Of a stretch of DNA of 64,000 nt, positions 10,344 through 22,617 are shown one piece after another; within the stretch, counting starts at the first letter, position 1; each line of letters opens with the position of its first letter. The stretch comes from Lathyrus oleraceus (Eukaryota; Streptophyta; Magnoliopsida; Fabales; Fabaceae): positions 429,120,136 to 429,184,135 of the forward strand of contig NC_066581.1 of assembly GCF_024323335.1 (NCBI RefSeq), read 5' to 3'. The position numbers were made by a program, and so were the translations under genes. Below the pieces are notes generated by a model. The model saw nothing but the letters and a program-made list of their open reading frames with translations. It made no database searches and was not told the DNA's origin.

Positions 10344-13300
10344 TTACTCCTGACAATTATTGAGTCTGTCACCAATTTGTGGGAAAATCCAGCTATCCAA
10401 GTCACAATCTCTATCAGCATCTTCTACAACATTAATTTGATCTTTGACTATCTTTTCAGAGCTAAACCCTAGGCCAAATTTATCAGACTTGTACGGTACA
10501 TCGATCAGTTGACCCCAGCCAGTACGACCACCATCTTCAGCCACGACTTGGGCATCTTTCAGAGAAATCATAGTAGGAGGAGCACGAATAACCTTGGGCA
10601 CACGGGAAGTTGGCTTAAGGACAGGACTGGTCGGAGGAACTACTTCAAATGACTGAGAAGGAGTCTCAAAGAATTCACCATCCATCTCGACGTATCTGAA
10701 GGTATGCACACTACTGACAATATACTCTTCTTCTCCGCACACAGTGACAATCTTGCCCTCTATTGGATACCTCAGCTTTTGATGGAGAGACGAAGCTACA
10801 GCACTTGCCCCATGGATCCAAGGGCGTCCCAGCAAGCAGGAATAGGCAGGACGGATGTTCATTATGTAACAGGTAGTGTTGAAGACTTGAGGTCCTATCT
10901 TGATAGGGAGAACCACTTCACCATGGACAACACTCTTCGCACCATCGTAAGCATGCACCACAATGTCACTAGGTTTCAATTCAATGCTTTTACAGTCAAG
11001 CTTATCGAGCACAGCTTTCGATAGCACATTCAAAGAAGAGCCATTGTCGATCAATACATGAGACAAGGTGATCCCCTTACACTCAATGGAGATATGCAGA
11101 GCTTTATTGTGATTCTTTCCTGCTGGTGTCAGGTCAACATCAGAAAAGCCTATGCCATTATCAACAGCCAAGTTAGCAACATAATTTTCTAACTGATCGA
11201 CAGATGTCTCCTGAGGTACATGAGCAGTCTTCAAGAATTTTATCAACGCATTGGCATGAGATTCAGAAGATAACAACAAGGATAACATCGAAATTTTAGA
11301 CGGAGTATGCCCCAGCTGTTCTACCACATCAAAATCACTCTTACGGATGATTTTCAGCATTTCTTCCGTTTCCTGCTTGGTAACATCTTCGGTAGTAACT
11401 TCGACTGGTGTCTTTGACTGAGAAGGATTGATTACTGGTCCCTTTCCTCGAGTTTCAGGGGCGGGAGGTGAGATTTCTGGAGAGAAGATCCTTCCACTTC
11501 GAGTAATTTTACTAGTCCCAACAATGTCAACGTCATTAGGATTAGCAGAATTATCATCTTGCTTTATGCCGTGGATGTAAACATCACCTCCATAATTCCA
11601 CGGAATGGCTTTGCTTGAGGAATACGGTACTAGGCCAGGTGCAGTAATAATTAGGGGAGCTACCTTGGGTTCAGCAGTAATCTTCACAGGCACTCTAGTA
11701 GCAGTAATCTTCATTGGAACTTTGGACCTAGCAATCACAGATATTTCTTCAATAGGGTTTTCCACCTTAGGAATCTTTTCAAAGAGAATTGTACGATCAT
11801 CCATCAGTCGTTGAATACCATTCCTCAACTTCAAGCAATCATTGGGTCGGAGTATACAGAGATCGCAATTTTTAGCAAAACCTGGAAATAAACCAGCTTG
11901 CAATAAATTCTTCTTGATGATCAGGAGAGGAGATGCTAAGTCAGCTACATTAGTAACGTGAGAATTGTCATCCACATCATTAACAGTCTTGTCATGATTA
12001 AGCATAGGAGCAGTGATGACATTAGGAGTCTCCGGAGGATCAAATTCAATTTCTCCAGCGTCGATCATATCCTGAATCTTATTCTTCAACAACCAATAAT
12101 CGTTTGTATCATGCCCGGGGCTATCGGAGTGATATGCATACCTGGCATTAGGATTATAACGAGGAGAAATAGTGTTGGGATTTGCAGGAGGATCTCTGAG
12201 GGTAATTAAATTTGCTTTTAGCATACTCTGCAGTGCTTGTGCTAAAGTCATATTGATCTTGGTAAACTGCCTTCTTGGCCTATCTGGTCTGTGTTGGAAG
12301 TTTTGAGATGGCGGTGCTGCAATCGTAACTGCTCCAACAGTATGGTCACGATTTTTCTTGTTATGACCCCTTTGACCGTACACAGCATTTGATTCATTCT
12401 TCCCCTGATAGGACTTTTTGGTGCTTGCAGAGGTAGCCTCCTGTATCTTTCCACTTCGAATGCCGCTTTCAACACGTTCACCCGTCAATATAAGTTCAGT
12501 GAAACCCGATGAGGAACTTCCCAATAGATGGCTGTAGAATGGGCCAGTCAGTGTACCCATGAACATGTCTACTAATTCTCGATCAGTCATAGGGGGTTTG
12601 ACTCTGCCAGCCAAGTCTCTCCATTTTTGAGCATATTCTTGAAGCTTTCTTTAGAGCCCATAGTGATATTCTGCAGCTGTAGCCGAGTAGGCGCTAATTC
12701 AGGATTATACTGGTAGTGCTTGTAGAAAGTTGTCGCTAAATCAATCCAGGTGCGGATGTTAGAGCTCTCGAGCTGATAATACCACTCTAACTGTGTGTCA
12801 GACAGACTCTCTTGGAAGAAATGGATCCATAGCTTCCTGTCAGTGGTATACGGCTGGATCTTTCTCACATAAGCTCTCAGATGCATCTGAGGACAAGACG
12901 CACCATCATACTTAGTGAAAGCGGGGACCTTGAATTTGCGAGGAATGACCACATCAGAGACCAAACCTAAGCTTTCGAAATCCAGAGCGGTCGCCTTCTG
13001 ACCCTCCATAGCTAGCATACGTTCTTCCAGCAACTTATACTTATCATCTTTCGGAGAGTACTGTTCATTTTCATAATTTTCATAGTCGTCCTCAGGGTTG
13101 AAGGGATCAGCATTCTCATCTTCCGAATCATTTTCTGTCTCATCTTCTCTATCCTTCGGAATTCCAATCTTGACTCAGGGACAAAATGTACTATGTGTTT
13201 ATGTAGCTATTGGTCAAAAAGCATCTTCTGTGGCTCAAGTAGTAACTACTTTACAAGAAAGAGGAGCAATGGAATACACTATTATAGTGGCTGAAACAGC

Positions 13301-13559
13301 AAATTCCCCAGCTACATTACAATACCTCGCGCCTTATACAGGAGCAGCTCTGGCTGAATATTTTATGTACCGTGAACGTCACTGGAGCCTGTCCTTTAAG
13401 CCTTCTTCCCGGGTTAATGTAACTCACAGATTTCTTGTCTTTCTTCTTCTCGAGCAATAGAGTCTTCAGTTCCTCCTGCCCCTTGGATAAGTTCAAGATC
13501 ATCTCCTGGAATTGAGCATTCTGAGCTTGGAGATCCTTGACAGTTTGTTTGAGGGCCAT
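10344..13559 (-). pseudogene. gag-pro: Ogre/Tat gag-protease, broken by a frameshift and a plastid insert (element C)
   Basis: Gag starts with an ATG at 13559 (MALKQTVKDLQAQNAQFQ, a coiled-coil N-terminus), is interrupted by plastid DNA at 13175-13382, then resumes through the acidic linker and the gag core (LGLVSDVVIPRKFKVPAFTKYDG, WYYQLESSNIRTWIDLATTFYKHYQYN). A one-base deletion near 12640 shifts the frame; coding continues from 12614 to 10344 (756 codons). The zinc-knuckle-like segment at about 158-171 of that part reads YAYHSDSPGHDTNDY, where a knuckle would have cysteines. Protease has LIDNGSSLNV at about 521-530 with catalytic Asp 523. Protease would cut the polyprotein. The 208-bp insert happens to leave the downstream gag frame in phase. 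Confidence 0.88.
13175..13382 (+). pseudogene. atpA: Nuclear insert of plastid atpA (about 208 bp, NUPT)
   Basis: The plus strand encodes [20 protein letters not shown], then [20 protein letters not shown] and [20 protein letters not shown] up to RERH. This is recognisable as the central part of the plastid ATP synthase CF1 alpha subunit, not the mitochondrial form. Gag sequence of element C lies on both sides on the opposite strand. The fragment is an internal piece with no start or stop of its own, so it is non-functional. Boundaries are by eye, plus or minus a few bases. Confidence 0.92.
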
Positions 13560-13752
13560 TTTTCTATTTGAGAGGAAGACCGTGAGAACATTGATCCTTT
13601 AGAATACCTGTTATGCAATGTTATGTTATGCTATGCAATGTATGAAATGTTTTCAAGGACTTTTGGAATTTAAGTTTGCGTAAACCACCAAAAAGGGGAA
13701 CTTTTATTAATAATTTCTTTAATCAATGTTCATTACAAGAAAAAATGAAAGC

Positions 13753-15039
13753 TCAAGTCTCCCAGGGACGGCTTCTTTTTGGGCGGAGATATGCATTGAG
13801 ACTTCGTTCCTCATTAAGCTGGCTGGTGAGCTCTAATACTTTCTTCCTTTCAGCACATAACTGAGCTTCAAAAGTATCCCTTTCCTCTCTCAGCTAGATC
13901 CAAGATTTCTTCAATTCTTCAACATTGGTAGGCATATCTGGATAAGGAATAATCTGAGGGGTACCTCCTTCAACTTTTAATTCAACAATCAGAGGTCCGA
14001 TTGCAAGATATGGCATGATAAGCTCACGAGCTCTGGCGCGTACCCATCTGAGATAAGGTTCCATAGGAATAGAGTTTTTCTGTCCTAAAGTAATTCTTTT
14101 CACCATGCCCCAAGCTCGTACAAACCTTTGACAGAGACCTTGAGAGTCGTTGTCATAGTCAAACACAGTGCCTTGGATAATTATTTCATGTGGACCATCT
14201 CTTCGAGCATAACCAAACTGACGTAGGGCTAAAGCAGGATTATAAGTAATACCTCCTCTTATCCCCAGGAGTGGTATGTTAGAGAGTTCTCCACAACGGT
14301 CAATGATGATAACATTTTCTTTGGGTTGGGGACACCAATGGATGTCTGAATGGGAGAGCGACATTATCCTTTGAGACCATTTCAAATTTTGCTCATTCTT
14401 CAAGACTGATTGAGGAAGGTGCGAAATAAACCACCTAGATAATAAAGGTATGCATCACATGAGAGTCCCTTGCCTTTTCATAGTACGAGTGTGAAGGGAA
14501 TGCAAAATGTCTCCAAGCAAGGTGGGCACAGGGTTATGAGTGAGAAATATCTTAACAGCATTCATGTCTATGAATTGATCCGGATTAGGAAATAGCACCA
14601 AACCATAGATTAGTAATGCTAGAACATCTTCGAAAGTGTGAACACTCATAGCTTTTAGGAATTCTCGGGCCTTATTTATCAGAAATTTGGCAAGTAAACC
14701 CATAACTTCACTTCTTGTTACCCAATTAGTTTCAATGTCGGACTTTGTCATGTGTAAAGCCGCGGAAACCTCTTCAGACCTCAGAATCTTTTCTAAACCA
14801 CTGAAAGGTGTTTGATCAACGATAGGTATCCCAAGCAACCTGGAAAATTCTTCTAATGTGGGTACCAACTGATAATCTGGGAAGGTGAAGTAATGATGTT
14901 TAGGATCGAAGAACTGGAATAGAACTCTCATCATATCTTCCTTGAAACCGGTGGTAACTAAATTGAGGAGATAACCATGTTTCTTGAGTTGAGGAGAGGT
15001 CGCTACAAAATTGATTCGGATGGTCTTCCAGGAAGCCAT
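13753..15039 (-). pseudogene. Ogre-type ORF1 upstream of gag, two in-frame stops (element C)
   Basis: One frame runs from an ATG at 15039 to a stop at 13755-13753 (428 codons), broken only by TGA at 14457-14455 and TAG at 13896-13894. The product begins MASWKTIRINFVATSPQLKK and contains FTFPDYQLVPTLEEFSRLLGIPI, a pattern I associate with the plant-mobile-domain-like ORF1 of Ogre elements. Later parts include RWSQRIM-like and ITYNPALALRQFGYARRDGP segments, and the C-terminus is a charged coiled coil. An extra ORF between the 5' LTR and gag is a hallmark of Ogre. Its function is unknown. The 13560-13752 stretch to gag is a spacer without features. Confidence 0.8.
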
Positions 15040-15751
15040 AGCCCTACAAAACAGAGCAAAGTTAAATCCCTAAGTCCTCGAAATGGTTAGTACAATGCCA
15101 TGATATCATGATGTTATGATGTTATGATGTCAAGTAAGTAACAAGCACAAACAAGTCACACCACAATCATTCCTAGGTTTTAAGGCTTACATGAGTTCCA
15201 TAGGTAAGTACCCTCCCCACTGAAGTTTGGTTGGTTCAACCTGTCCTAGAATAGTAACCGGGTTCTACAAGGATCTCAAATCATTGACCTTTCCATAAGT
15301 CCACTTCAGTGCAACACCAAGCGGTTGACCAAAATTTCCCTAAAGTCCAATCTCAAAGAGTGTAGTATCGAGTATCAACCAACCCCAGTCGAAACCGAAG
15401 TCAGTTATCTCACTACTTTCTAATGGCTAGGAGGAGTCAATTAAGGTTCTAAAGGTCTGGTTAATGCTTTGATGACACCACGCAGACGCCAGATTTTTCC
15501 TCAAGTAAACTTGAGGAACATCAGGACATCCAAAGTGTCACATTAACCGTAGCCATCATTTTAACCATTCCAGTATACGCCGGACAGTCGTGATGATCTC
15601 TTGCTACTTACCTAAGGTACACTAGATCCGGGTGTAGGATCTTTCACTCAAGCATAGAATACCCAAACAATCCCTTAAAAGTAAATCAGACAAAGAAACA
15701 ATTCGAAAACATAAGTGATCTTATCTTTAAGGTAACCTCTCTTTTTAAGAT
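15040..15751 (-). other. 5' untranslated leader of element C
   Basis: About 710 bp between the PBS and ORF1 ATG. I see no coding frame, tRNA or repeat array here, only a short ATGATGTTATGATGTTATG stutter near 15100-15130. Confidence 0.6.
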
Positions 15752-15769
15752 TCCCCAGCAGAGTCGCCA
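15752..15769 (-). other. Primer binding site of element C
   Basis: The minus strand reads TGGCGACTCTGCTGGGGA, 4 nt inside the LTR end at 15774. Ogre elements are reported to use a tRNA-Arg primer and have this kind of site; the tRNA identity was not checked here. Confidence 0.75.
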
Positions 15770-17402
15770 GTTCTGTGATACGGTGAACTGACTTTGTGTT
15801 TTTGCTTTGAAAAGCAATGTTGCGGATAGCAAGAGTCGCCACCGACTTTTCTTTTATCCAATAAGGAAAGGTAGAAAAGAACAGGAAAGACCTTGATTAG
15901 ATTTTGAGTTCGGGAGGTACATTATACAAAGGGAAGGTGTTAGCACCCTTTGTATCCATGGTTATCCATGGGCTCTTAATTGCTTAACTCACTTATGTTT
16001 TCCTTGTTTGAGAAAGTGTTTGAGAAATATGGTGTGTTTAGAAAATATTTTGAAAGGAGAGTTTAACTTTGTAATGATTCTTGTACGGATGTATACAAAG
16101 TGTTTATCTCGTTTGATTTTGAAAGATGTTTAGAAAAATATAACTCGGCGATGATTCTGGTGCGAATGTATACCAAGTGTTGATCTTGTAAAAGATGTTT
16201 TGAAAAGTGTGAGGTGTGAAAAGTATTTTAAGCTGTGAGCAAGCATTTAAGAGTTATACCTAACCAAGGTCTTTATAGGTATTTCCTATCCTTAGGAGGG
16301 TAAAACTGTCCTTACTATTGAGAAGTAAGTAGTCTTATCCTTTGGATGTAAAGGGACATCGTGGGGTCGTCGATTGGTCATTGAAGGCAACATTTGTAAG
16401 GATACCTTAGCATTCGAAGGGACGATCATCATTTAATCGTAGGCTACAACGAAGGGTCATCGAGGGACAAAGTCATATATTCGAAGGCAACGTTCGAGGG
16501 ACAAGGTCATATATTCGAAGGCAACGTTTGAGGGACTATGATTTATCTTGTAGGGACATTGACATTTTGATCGAAGGGACTATGACTTATCTGTTTAGGG
16601 ATGATGATGATTTAATCGAAAGGGTCTTTGCTAAGGGTATCCCCACATTCGCGGGACATGACCGTAATATCGTTAGGCAATAAAGAGAGGGTTACCCTAG
16701 AGGTGCAAGTGTGGAAATGATTGGATTCAGATATATTATCTTGAATTAATTCATCTAAGTTCGATTATTTATCTTTCCATGCAATCCTATTAGCATACAT
16801 GTAGACAGTTATATTCACAGTATGGAAAAATTAAAGTGCGAAAAATAAGACTACGCTATTACGTGGCTTCGGGATGGGGGGTACATAATTTAAAAGGGGA
16901 TATAAAATATCTAAATCTTAATTAGCGAGTACAAAATTAAAAGGGCATACAAAATAATAAGACCTAATTAAACTAAAAAGAAAGAAATAAAAAAAATCCT
17001 AATTAAATCTATTACATAGAAAGTTCATGACAAATGAAATAAATAAACTAAATTTAAGAATGAATTAAGAATACTTTTAGTCTATAATAATAGAAACTTT
17101 TTATTTATTTATGAATTTATGGAAAAACTTAGACTAAATTGATAGATATTTTAAAAGAAAAGAGGAAAAAAAATATAATTAGATTTTTATTATTCAAAAT
17201 AGCCCATTTTAATTAATTAAGTGATATATGAAAATTTAATTAATAAACTAGATTAAATTATATCCTAGTTTAAATAACTAATATAATATATTAATTAGAA
17301 AATTAATTAATGGGTTTTATTTTAATAATAGAAAAATAGTGGTGAATTAATTATAGTGGAAAGGGAGTAAACATAGTAAAAACATTGAAAAGCTAAAAAA
17401 TA

Positions 17403-17474
17403 GGTCCTGAGGGCTCAAACCCAGGACCTCTACGTTGCAGTGAGGGGGGAGCTACCAACGAGCCATGTTGGTCC
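17403..17474 (-). other. tRNA-like segment with pol III boxes (SINE head or tRNA relic)
   Basis: On the minus strand, an A-box-like TGGCTCGTTGGTAG (17465-17452) and a B-box-like GGTTTGAGCCC (17421-17411) are correctly spaced within 72 nt, followed by TTTTTT at 17400-17395, a pol III terminator-like run. The arms pair only partly, so it is not a normal tRNA gene. It could be a tRNA-derived SINE head trapped in the LTR, or chance. Confidence 0.35.
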
Positions 17475-18026
17475 ATTCGTTATTTATTCGCCTTCATTAA
17501 AATATATATTAATTCTACATGGATTTTTCCATTTTGACACAACACCACCATGCATGTTACAACTTTCTCTCTTACGGCAAGCTACTTTATTTTTTCTCAT
17601 GCTGTTTCTTTCATGTGAATACAATAAACCTGTAACTTCATCTTATATCAAACCACACATATAACATAAGATCATATATAATCATCATGCAATAATAAAA
17701 ATAGCCATGCATAAATCAAGAAGCTTATATTATTTTGCTCATGTATTAGTTCTCTTTACTGCAAGTGATAATGATAAAACAAACCTTACACATACATGTT
17801 AAAGACAACCAATAATTTATATTATCACCGTTATATCATCATCATCATTATTATGTAATAACAGCATGTGAAATAAACATAATCATGCTAGAAACAACAC
17901 TCATATAATAATAATTAAATGACAGATATAATTCTTTAATCATGCAAACCTTGTCTTATGTATCTTCTTCTGCTGTATCTCTCCTCTTTTTCGTCTTTCC
18001 CCCCCTCTCGCTGCAGCCATATGAAG

Positions 18027-18217
18027 TATTTATAATGGTGTGGATTAAGGTTTAACCTTGCTAAATATTTGGATCCCTTCCTATACTTTAGGGTTTAACC
18101 TTGCTAAATATTTGGATCTCTTCCTATACTTTAGGAGAGTTAGGGTTTAACCTTGCTAAATATTTGGATCCCTTCCTATACTTTAGGAGAATTAGGGTTT
18201 AACCTTGCTAAATATTT
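18027..18217 (-). promoter_or_regulatory. LTR C core promoter: TATA box with tandem U3 repeats upstream
   Basis: TATAAATA at 18034-18027 is preceded in element sense by tandem units starting at 18049, 18092, 18144 and 18196 (43 and 52 bp), each with GGTTTAACCTTGCTAAATAT and CTTCCTATACTTTAGG. Such repeats just upstream of TATA are typical of LTR enhancers. Confidence 0.65.
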
Positions 18218-18805
18218 ATTAAATACAAATATTATTATAAATAATGAATAATTTAAATAAAAATTAATTTAAATTTTAGTTATATAATTGAATTAAAATT
18301 TAAACCTATTTCTATTTTTACTTTCATCATAAAAAAAAATCAAAATTATTCTTACTTATATCAACCAAAATTATTTTATAATTTATGGGCTTAAAAAAAT
18401 GTTACTCTTATAAATAAATTTTATTAAGTAAAAAACGTGAATTACTAAATAAATACTATTTATAAATAATGAATAAATGGAACATGAGTCACTAAATTAT
18501 AAAAAATAGTTATTATAATTTAATGAGCTTTAACAAATAAAATTAATTTAAAATTTTAATTATACAATTAAAATTCAAATCTATTTTTATTTATCATTAA
18601 ATTAAAACTATTTTATAAAATTTATTTATATCATACAGATAACCAAAATTATTATTATTTTTTATATCTGTATCACATAATAAATAAATTAAAATTTATA
18701 ATTTATATGAGAATGTACGCTAATGAATGAATGCAAATGTGAAATGAATATCATGCATGAATCAATTTATCATAAAAATTAACAGGCAAATTTTGGGGTA
18801 TGACA

Positions 18806-19368
18806 AGGGTTCATGACGGTACAAGGGTTGTGTTGTCAAAGAGTTATGCGATTAGGGTTGTGACTGCGCAATAGTTGTGCTTTAAAGTATCAAGTGTTGA
18901 TGTGAAAAACGACGTTGATTTCAAATGAATTGTTCATTAAAATTTTGTGTCGGGGTGCTGCCCTTGCAACCCTAACCGGGCAGCGGAACCCCCCGGCTAA
19001 CTCTGCTTCAAAGGAAGTACGCGCATGCAGTCAGATCTTCTGATATTGTTGTTAGGGATCTTTAGGATGACTAGTTTCCTTTCCTCTTGTATTTTCTACT
19101 TTGGTTTCTAAAATTGTACTCAGTGTAATCCTTCCGATTATATAAATAAAAGAGTTTTTATGGTCATATCAAATTATTGCAATTGTTATTATTATATATT
19201 TGCAAATAAAATAGTAAGTTCCTTGAAAATAAAAACAATCAAGCATTGCATTTCATGCATCATTTGCATAGCAGGTTTCTTTTTCGCCAGATGTCTCATT
19301 AGTTATTCTTCTATGCTTCAGCCAAGCTGACTCATAGATACAATACCCGCGCCAATCACTCAAGAGTT
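18806..19368 (+). other. Non-coding region before gag of decayed element B
   Basis: Begins where the LTR of element C ends; agggt at 18806-18810 may be its target duplication. No coding frame is recognisable. It is probably the spacer between ORF1 and gag of element B, whose ORF1 and 5' LTR would lie beyond element C, outside the window. Confidence 0.5.
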
Positions 19369-22300
19369 ATGGAACATCTAGAGCAAGAGAACAGAGACTT
19401 GAAGGACGAGATCGCCCGCCTGACTACCATGATGGAGTCAGTGTTAGCTGCTCAGAGTAAATCTTCTCTAACACCTGCAACCCCTCCTCCTCAGAGGACT
19501 GTCACTTCTGAGGTGGCTACCTCAACTATTCCTGCCACTACTGCTCATTTTGCGTCTACCATGCTTGCCAGATTCCCGTGGGGAATGCCGCCCAATTTTG
19601 TGCCCGAAGGTTTCGCACCTACTTTTGCTTCCATGCCGGCATCTAGCCCGGTCACATCTGTGCCACCACCGATTATTCACACTCTGCCTCGTGTCGAGGA
19701 CACCATCTACCATTCTGAGCCATCTGAGGGTACGAATGTCTATGAGAAGATGGACGAAATGAAAGACCAATTCCTTGAGCTGCGAAAGAAGTTTAAGACC
19801 TTAAGGGGAAAGGATTTGTTGGGTAAGAGTATTGCGGAACTTTGCTTGGTTCCTAATGTGAAAATCCCGATGAAGTTCAAAGTCCATGACTTTGAAAAGT
19901 ATAAGGGGAATACTTGTCCGCTCAGTCATCTCGTCAGGTATGCTAGAAAGATGTCAACGCAAACTGATAATGATCAGTTATTGATTCATCAGTCTGACTG
20001 GTGCCCCTCTGAGGTCGTACTTGGGTTTGGATAGTGTGAGTGTCCGCACGTTCAACGATTTGGGTGAAGCTTTTGTGAAGCAGTACAAATATAATATGGA
20101 TATGGCACCGGATATGGACCAATTGAGGTCATTGTCTCAAAAGGATAAGGATACATTTAGAGAGTATGTTTAGCGATGGAGAGAGCTTGCCGCTCAGATC
20201 ACCCCTCCTTTGGAAGAAAAGGAGATGACCAAGATTTTTCTCAAGACCCTGAGCTCATTTTACTATGAGCGGATGATTCCCAGTACCCCTAGTGATTTTA
20301 CCAAAATGGTAAACATGGGGATGATGTTATAAGAGGGTGTCCGAGAGAGACGGTTGTCTAAAAAAGGAGGTTTCGTCTAGCCAGAAGTACGGAAGTGGGT
20401 TTGCTAGAAAGAAAGAGGGCGAGACTAATGCAGTATCTGTTGGGAGGCAGAGGAGGCCTCATGTTAGAAGAAATCAACAACCCCGTCAACACCATCATCA
20501 AGTATCATATGTTATCCCAGTATTTTCTAACAATCAATCAACACCAATTCTACAACAACGTCAATAACAACCACAACAAAGAATAAACACCTACAACAAC
20601 AACAATACCAATAATCATCAACAACCACAAAACTTTGAGAGGAAGAAGGTCTCTTTTGACCCTATTCCTATGACTTATACTGAATTGCATCCATCATTGG
20701 TTCTCAAGAACCTTTTGTAACCAAGAAATCTGCCTCAGATTCCTGAACCACTTCCATGGTGGTATAAATCGGAACTCCGCTGTGCCTTTCACCAAGGAGC
20801 TCCCGGTCATGATATCGAGAATTGTTACCCCTTAAAGTATGAAGTCCAAAAGCTGGTAAAAAGTGGAATGGTGTGCTTTGAGGATCGTGCGCCGAATGTC
20901 AAAGCAAACCCACTACCTGCTCATGGTAATTCATCTGTTAATATGGTGGACGGTTGTCCCAGGGAATTCAAGATATATGATGTTCACTTCACTAGAAGGT
21001 CCTTGGTGAGGATGCACAAGGATATCTGTTTGGTGAGTGATTGTGAGCACGACCATGATGGTTGTGCAATTTGCAGTGTCAACCCTCGAGGTTGTGTGAT
21101 TGTGAAGAGAGACATCCAGAGGTTGATGGATGAAGGTATGGTCCAGATTTTCTAATCCCGTCACTTAGGTGATAATATGAATGTTATTATTCCAGTATTC
21201 AAGACTCCGGAGAGAGTGGTAATTCAGTACGACAGCAGTAGCAGTAACAGCGTCAGCAACAAATCAGTATCGCCGTTGGTTATACGGTTAGCGGGCCCTG
21301 TCCCCTGTGCATCCGATAAGGATATCCCATACCAGTACAATGCTACCATGTTAGAGAATGGTCAATAGGTTCCTTTGCCTACGACTAGTTCTGTTGTGAG
21401 TATAGTTGATGTTACGAAGGTGACCCGTAACGGTCGAGTTTTTGGGCCGGTGTTCCCGAAAAATGTAGAAGATGTATCTGCCAGTAAGAAAGTTGAAGTG
21501 CCCGCAGTAGATCCGGTTAGTGCCCCAAGATGTCAGTCTGGTGAATCCAGCGGTTGATGAGGTGCTTCGTTTGATTAAGAATTGAGAGTTTAATGTGGTG
21601 GAGCCGTTTCTCCAAACTCCCTCCAAGATTTCAGTGTTGTCTCTGCTCATGAACTCTGAAGTGCACAGAGAAGCACTACAGAAAGTATTAAAACAAGCTT
21701 ATGTAGAGCATGATGTTACGGTGGATCAGTTCGATCATATTGTGGCTAACATCACTTCCTGCAACAATCTTAACTTTTGTGAGGAGGAACTTCTCGAGGA
21801 AGGTAGAAATCACAACTTGGCGTTGCATATTTCAATGAATTGCAAGGAAGATGCTTTGTCGAACGTATTGGTTGACACCATTTCTTTTTTGAATGTTCTT
21901 CCCAAATCAACTCTATCAAGATTGTCATATCAAGAAGCTCCAATGAGGTACAGTGGCGTGATCGTCAAGGAATTTGATGGTTCTCACAAGACTGTGATTG
22001 GAGAAGTGGACCTTCCTGTGAAGATAGGTCCGAGTGATTTCCAAATTACTTTCCAAGTAATGGATATCCACCCAGCATATAGCTTCTTGTCTGGAAGACC
22101 ATGGATACATGAAGCGGGAGATGTTACGTCAACGTTCCATCAGAAACTGAAGTTTGTCAAGAATGGTAAGCTGGTTATCGTCGGTGGGGAGAAGGCTTTG
22201 TTGGTAAGCCACTTGTCATCTTTCTCTTATGTAGAAGATGAGGATGAGATTGGAACTCTGTTCCAAGCTCTATCTATTGCTGAGGAAAAGAAAGTTAGGG

Positions 22301-22617
22301 CACTTATGTCCTCGTTTAAAGACGCACAGAAAATTGTTGAAGACAGTAATTCTGATCTATGGGGCCAAATGGTAGAGGTCGCCGAGAATAAGAGCAGAGC
22401 CGGTTTGGGATTCCAACAAGGTTCATCTGTGATTATAGCTGAAGATGTGCAACCCAGTTTCCGTAGAGGAGGGTTCATTCATGGTAATGAACAACACTTA
22501 ACTGTTGTGATAGAGGGTGATGAAGATGAAGACTGCACCAATTTTGTGACACATGGAAAAGCTTGCTACAATTGGACTGCTGTTGATATTCTTGTTATTG
22601 TGCATCGATCTAAGTAG
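19369..22617 (+). pseudogene. gag-pro: Decayed Ogre/Tat gag-protease (element B)
   Basis: Gag begins at 19369 (MEHLEQENRDLKDEIARLTT, coiled coil) and continues in pieces: a frameshift near 20000-20030, stops near 20173, 20330 and 20570, with recognisable segments (VRTFNDLGEAFVKQYKYNMD, EEKEMTKIFLKTLSSFYYERM, RCAFHQGAPGHDIENCYPLK). The zinc-knuckle-like segment lies around 20780-20830 and keeps its cysteines. Protease is in the frame 21595-22617 (340 codons), but the catalytic motif reads VDTISFLNV where DTGSSLNV would be expected, so it is inactive. Downstream sequences (FLSGRPWIHEAG, SDLWGQMVEVAENKSRAGLGF) align with element C. It is non-functional. Confidence 0.88.

Larger units (their letters stand above)
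15774..18805 (-). mobile_element. 5' LTR of Ogre/Tat element C (3032 bp)
   Basis: Bounded on the plus strand by TGTGATACGG at 15774 and GGTATGACA at 18805; in element sense it starts TGTCATACCCCAAAATTTG. A TATA box (TATAAATA, minus) sits at 18027-18034 with 3.5 tandem repeats just upstream. The 3' part has the hairpin CCATGG-ATAA-CCATGG (15956-15971) and an adjoining perfect 10-bp stem (15924-15955). The AT-rich middle (16900-17400, 18215-18720) holds no features apart from a tRNA-like segment at 17403-17474. The 3' LTR lies outside the window. Confidence 0.85.

Noticed and set aside
13098..13460. Plus-strand ORF as a functional ATP synthase gene
   Set aside because: Only about 70 internal residues match atpA. 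The ends are retrotransposon gag, and start, P-loop and C-terminus are absent.
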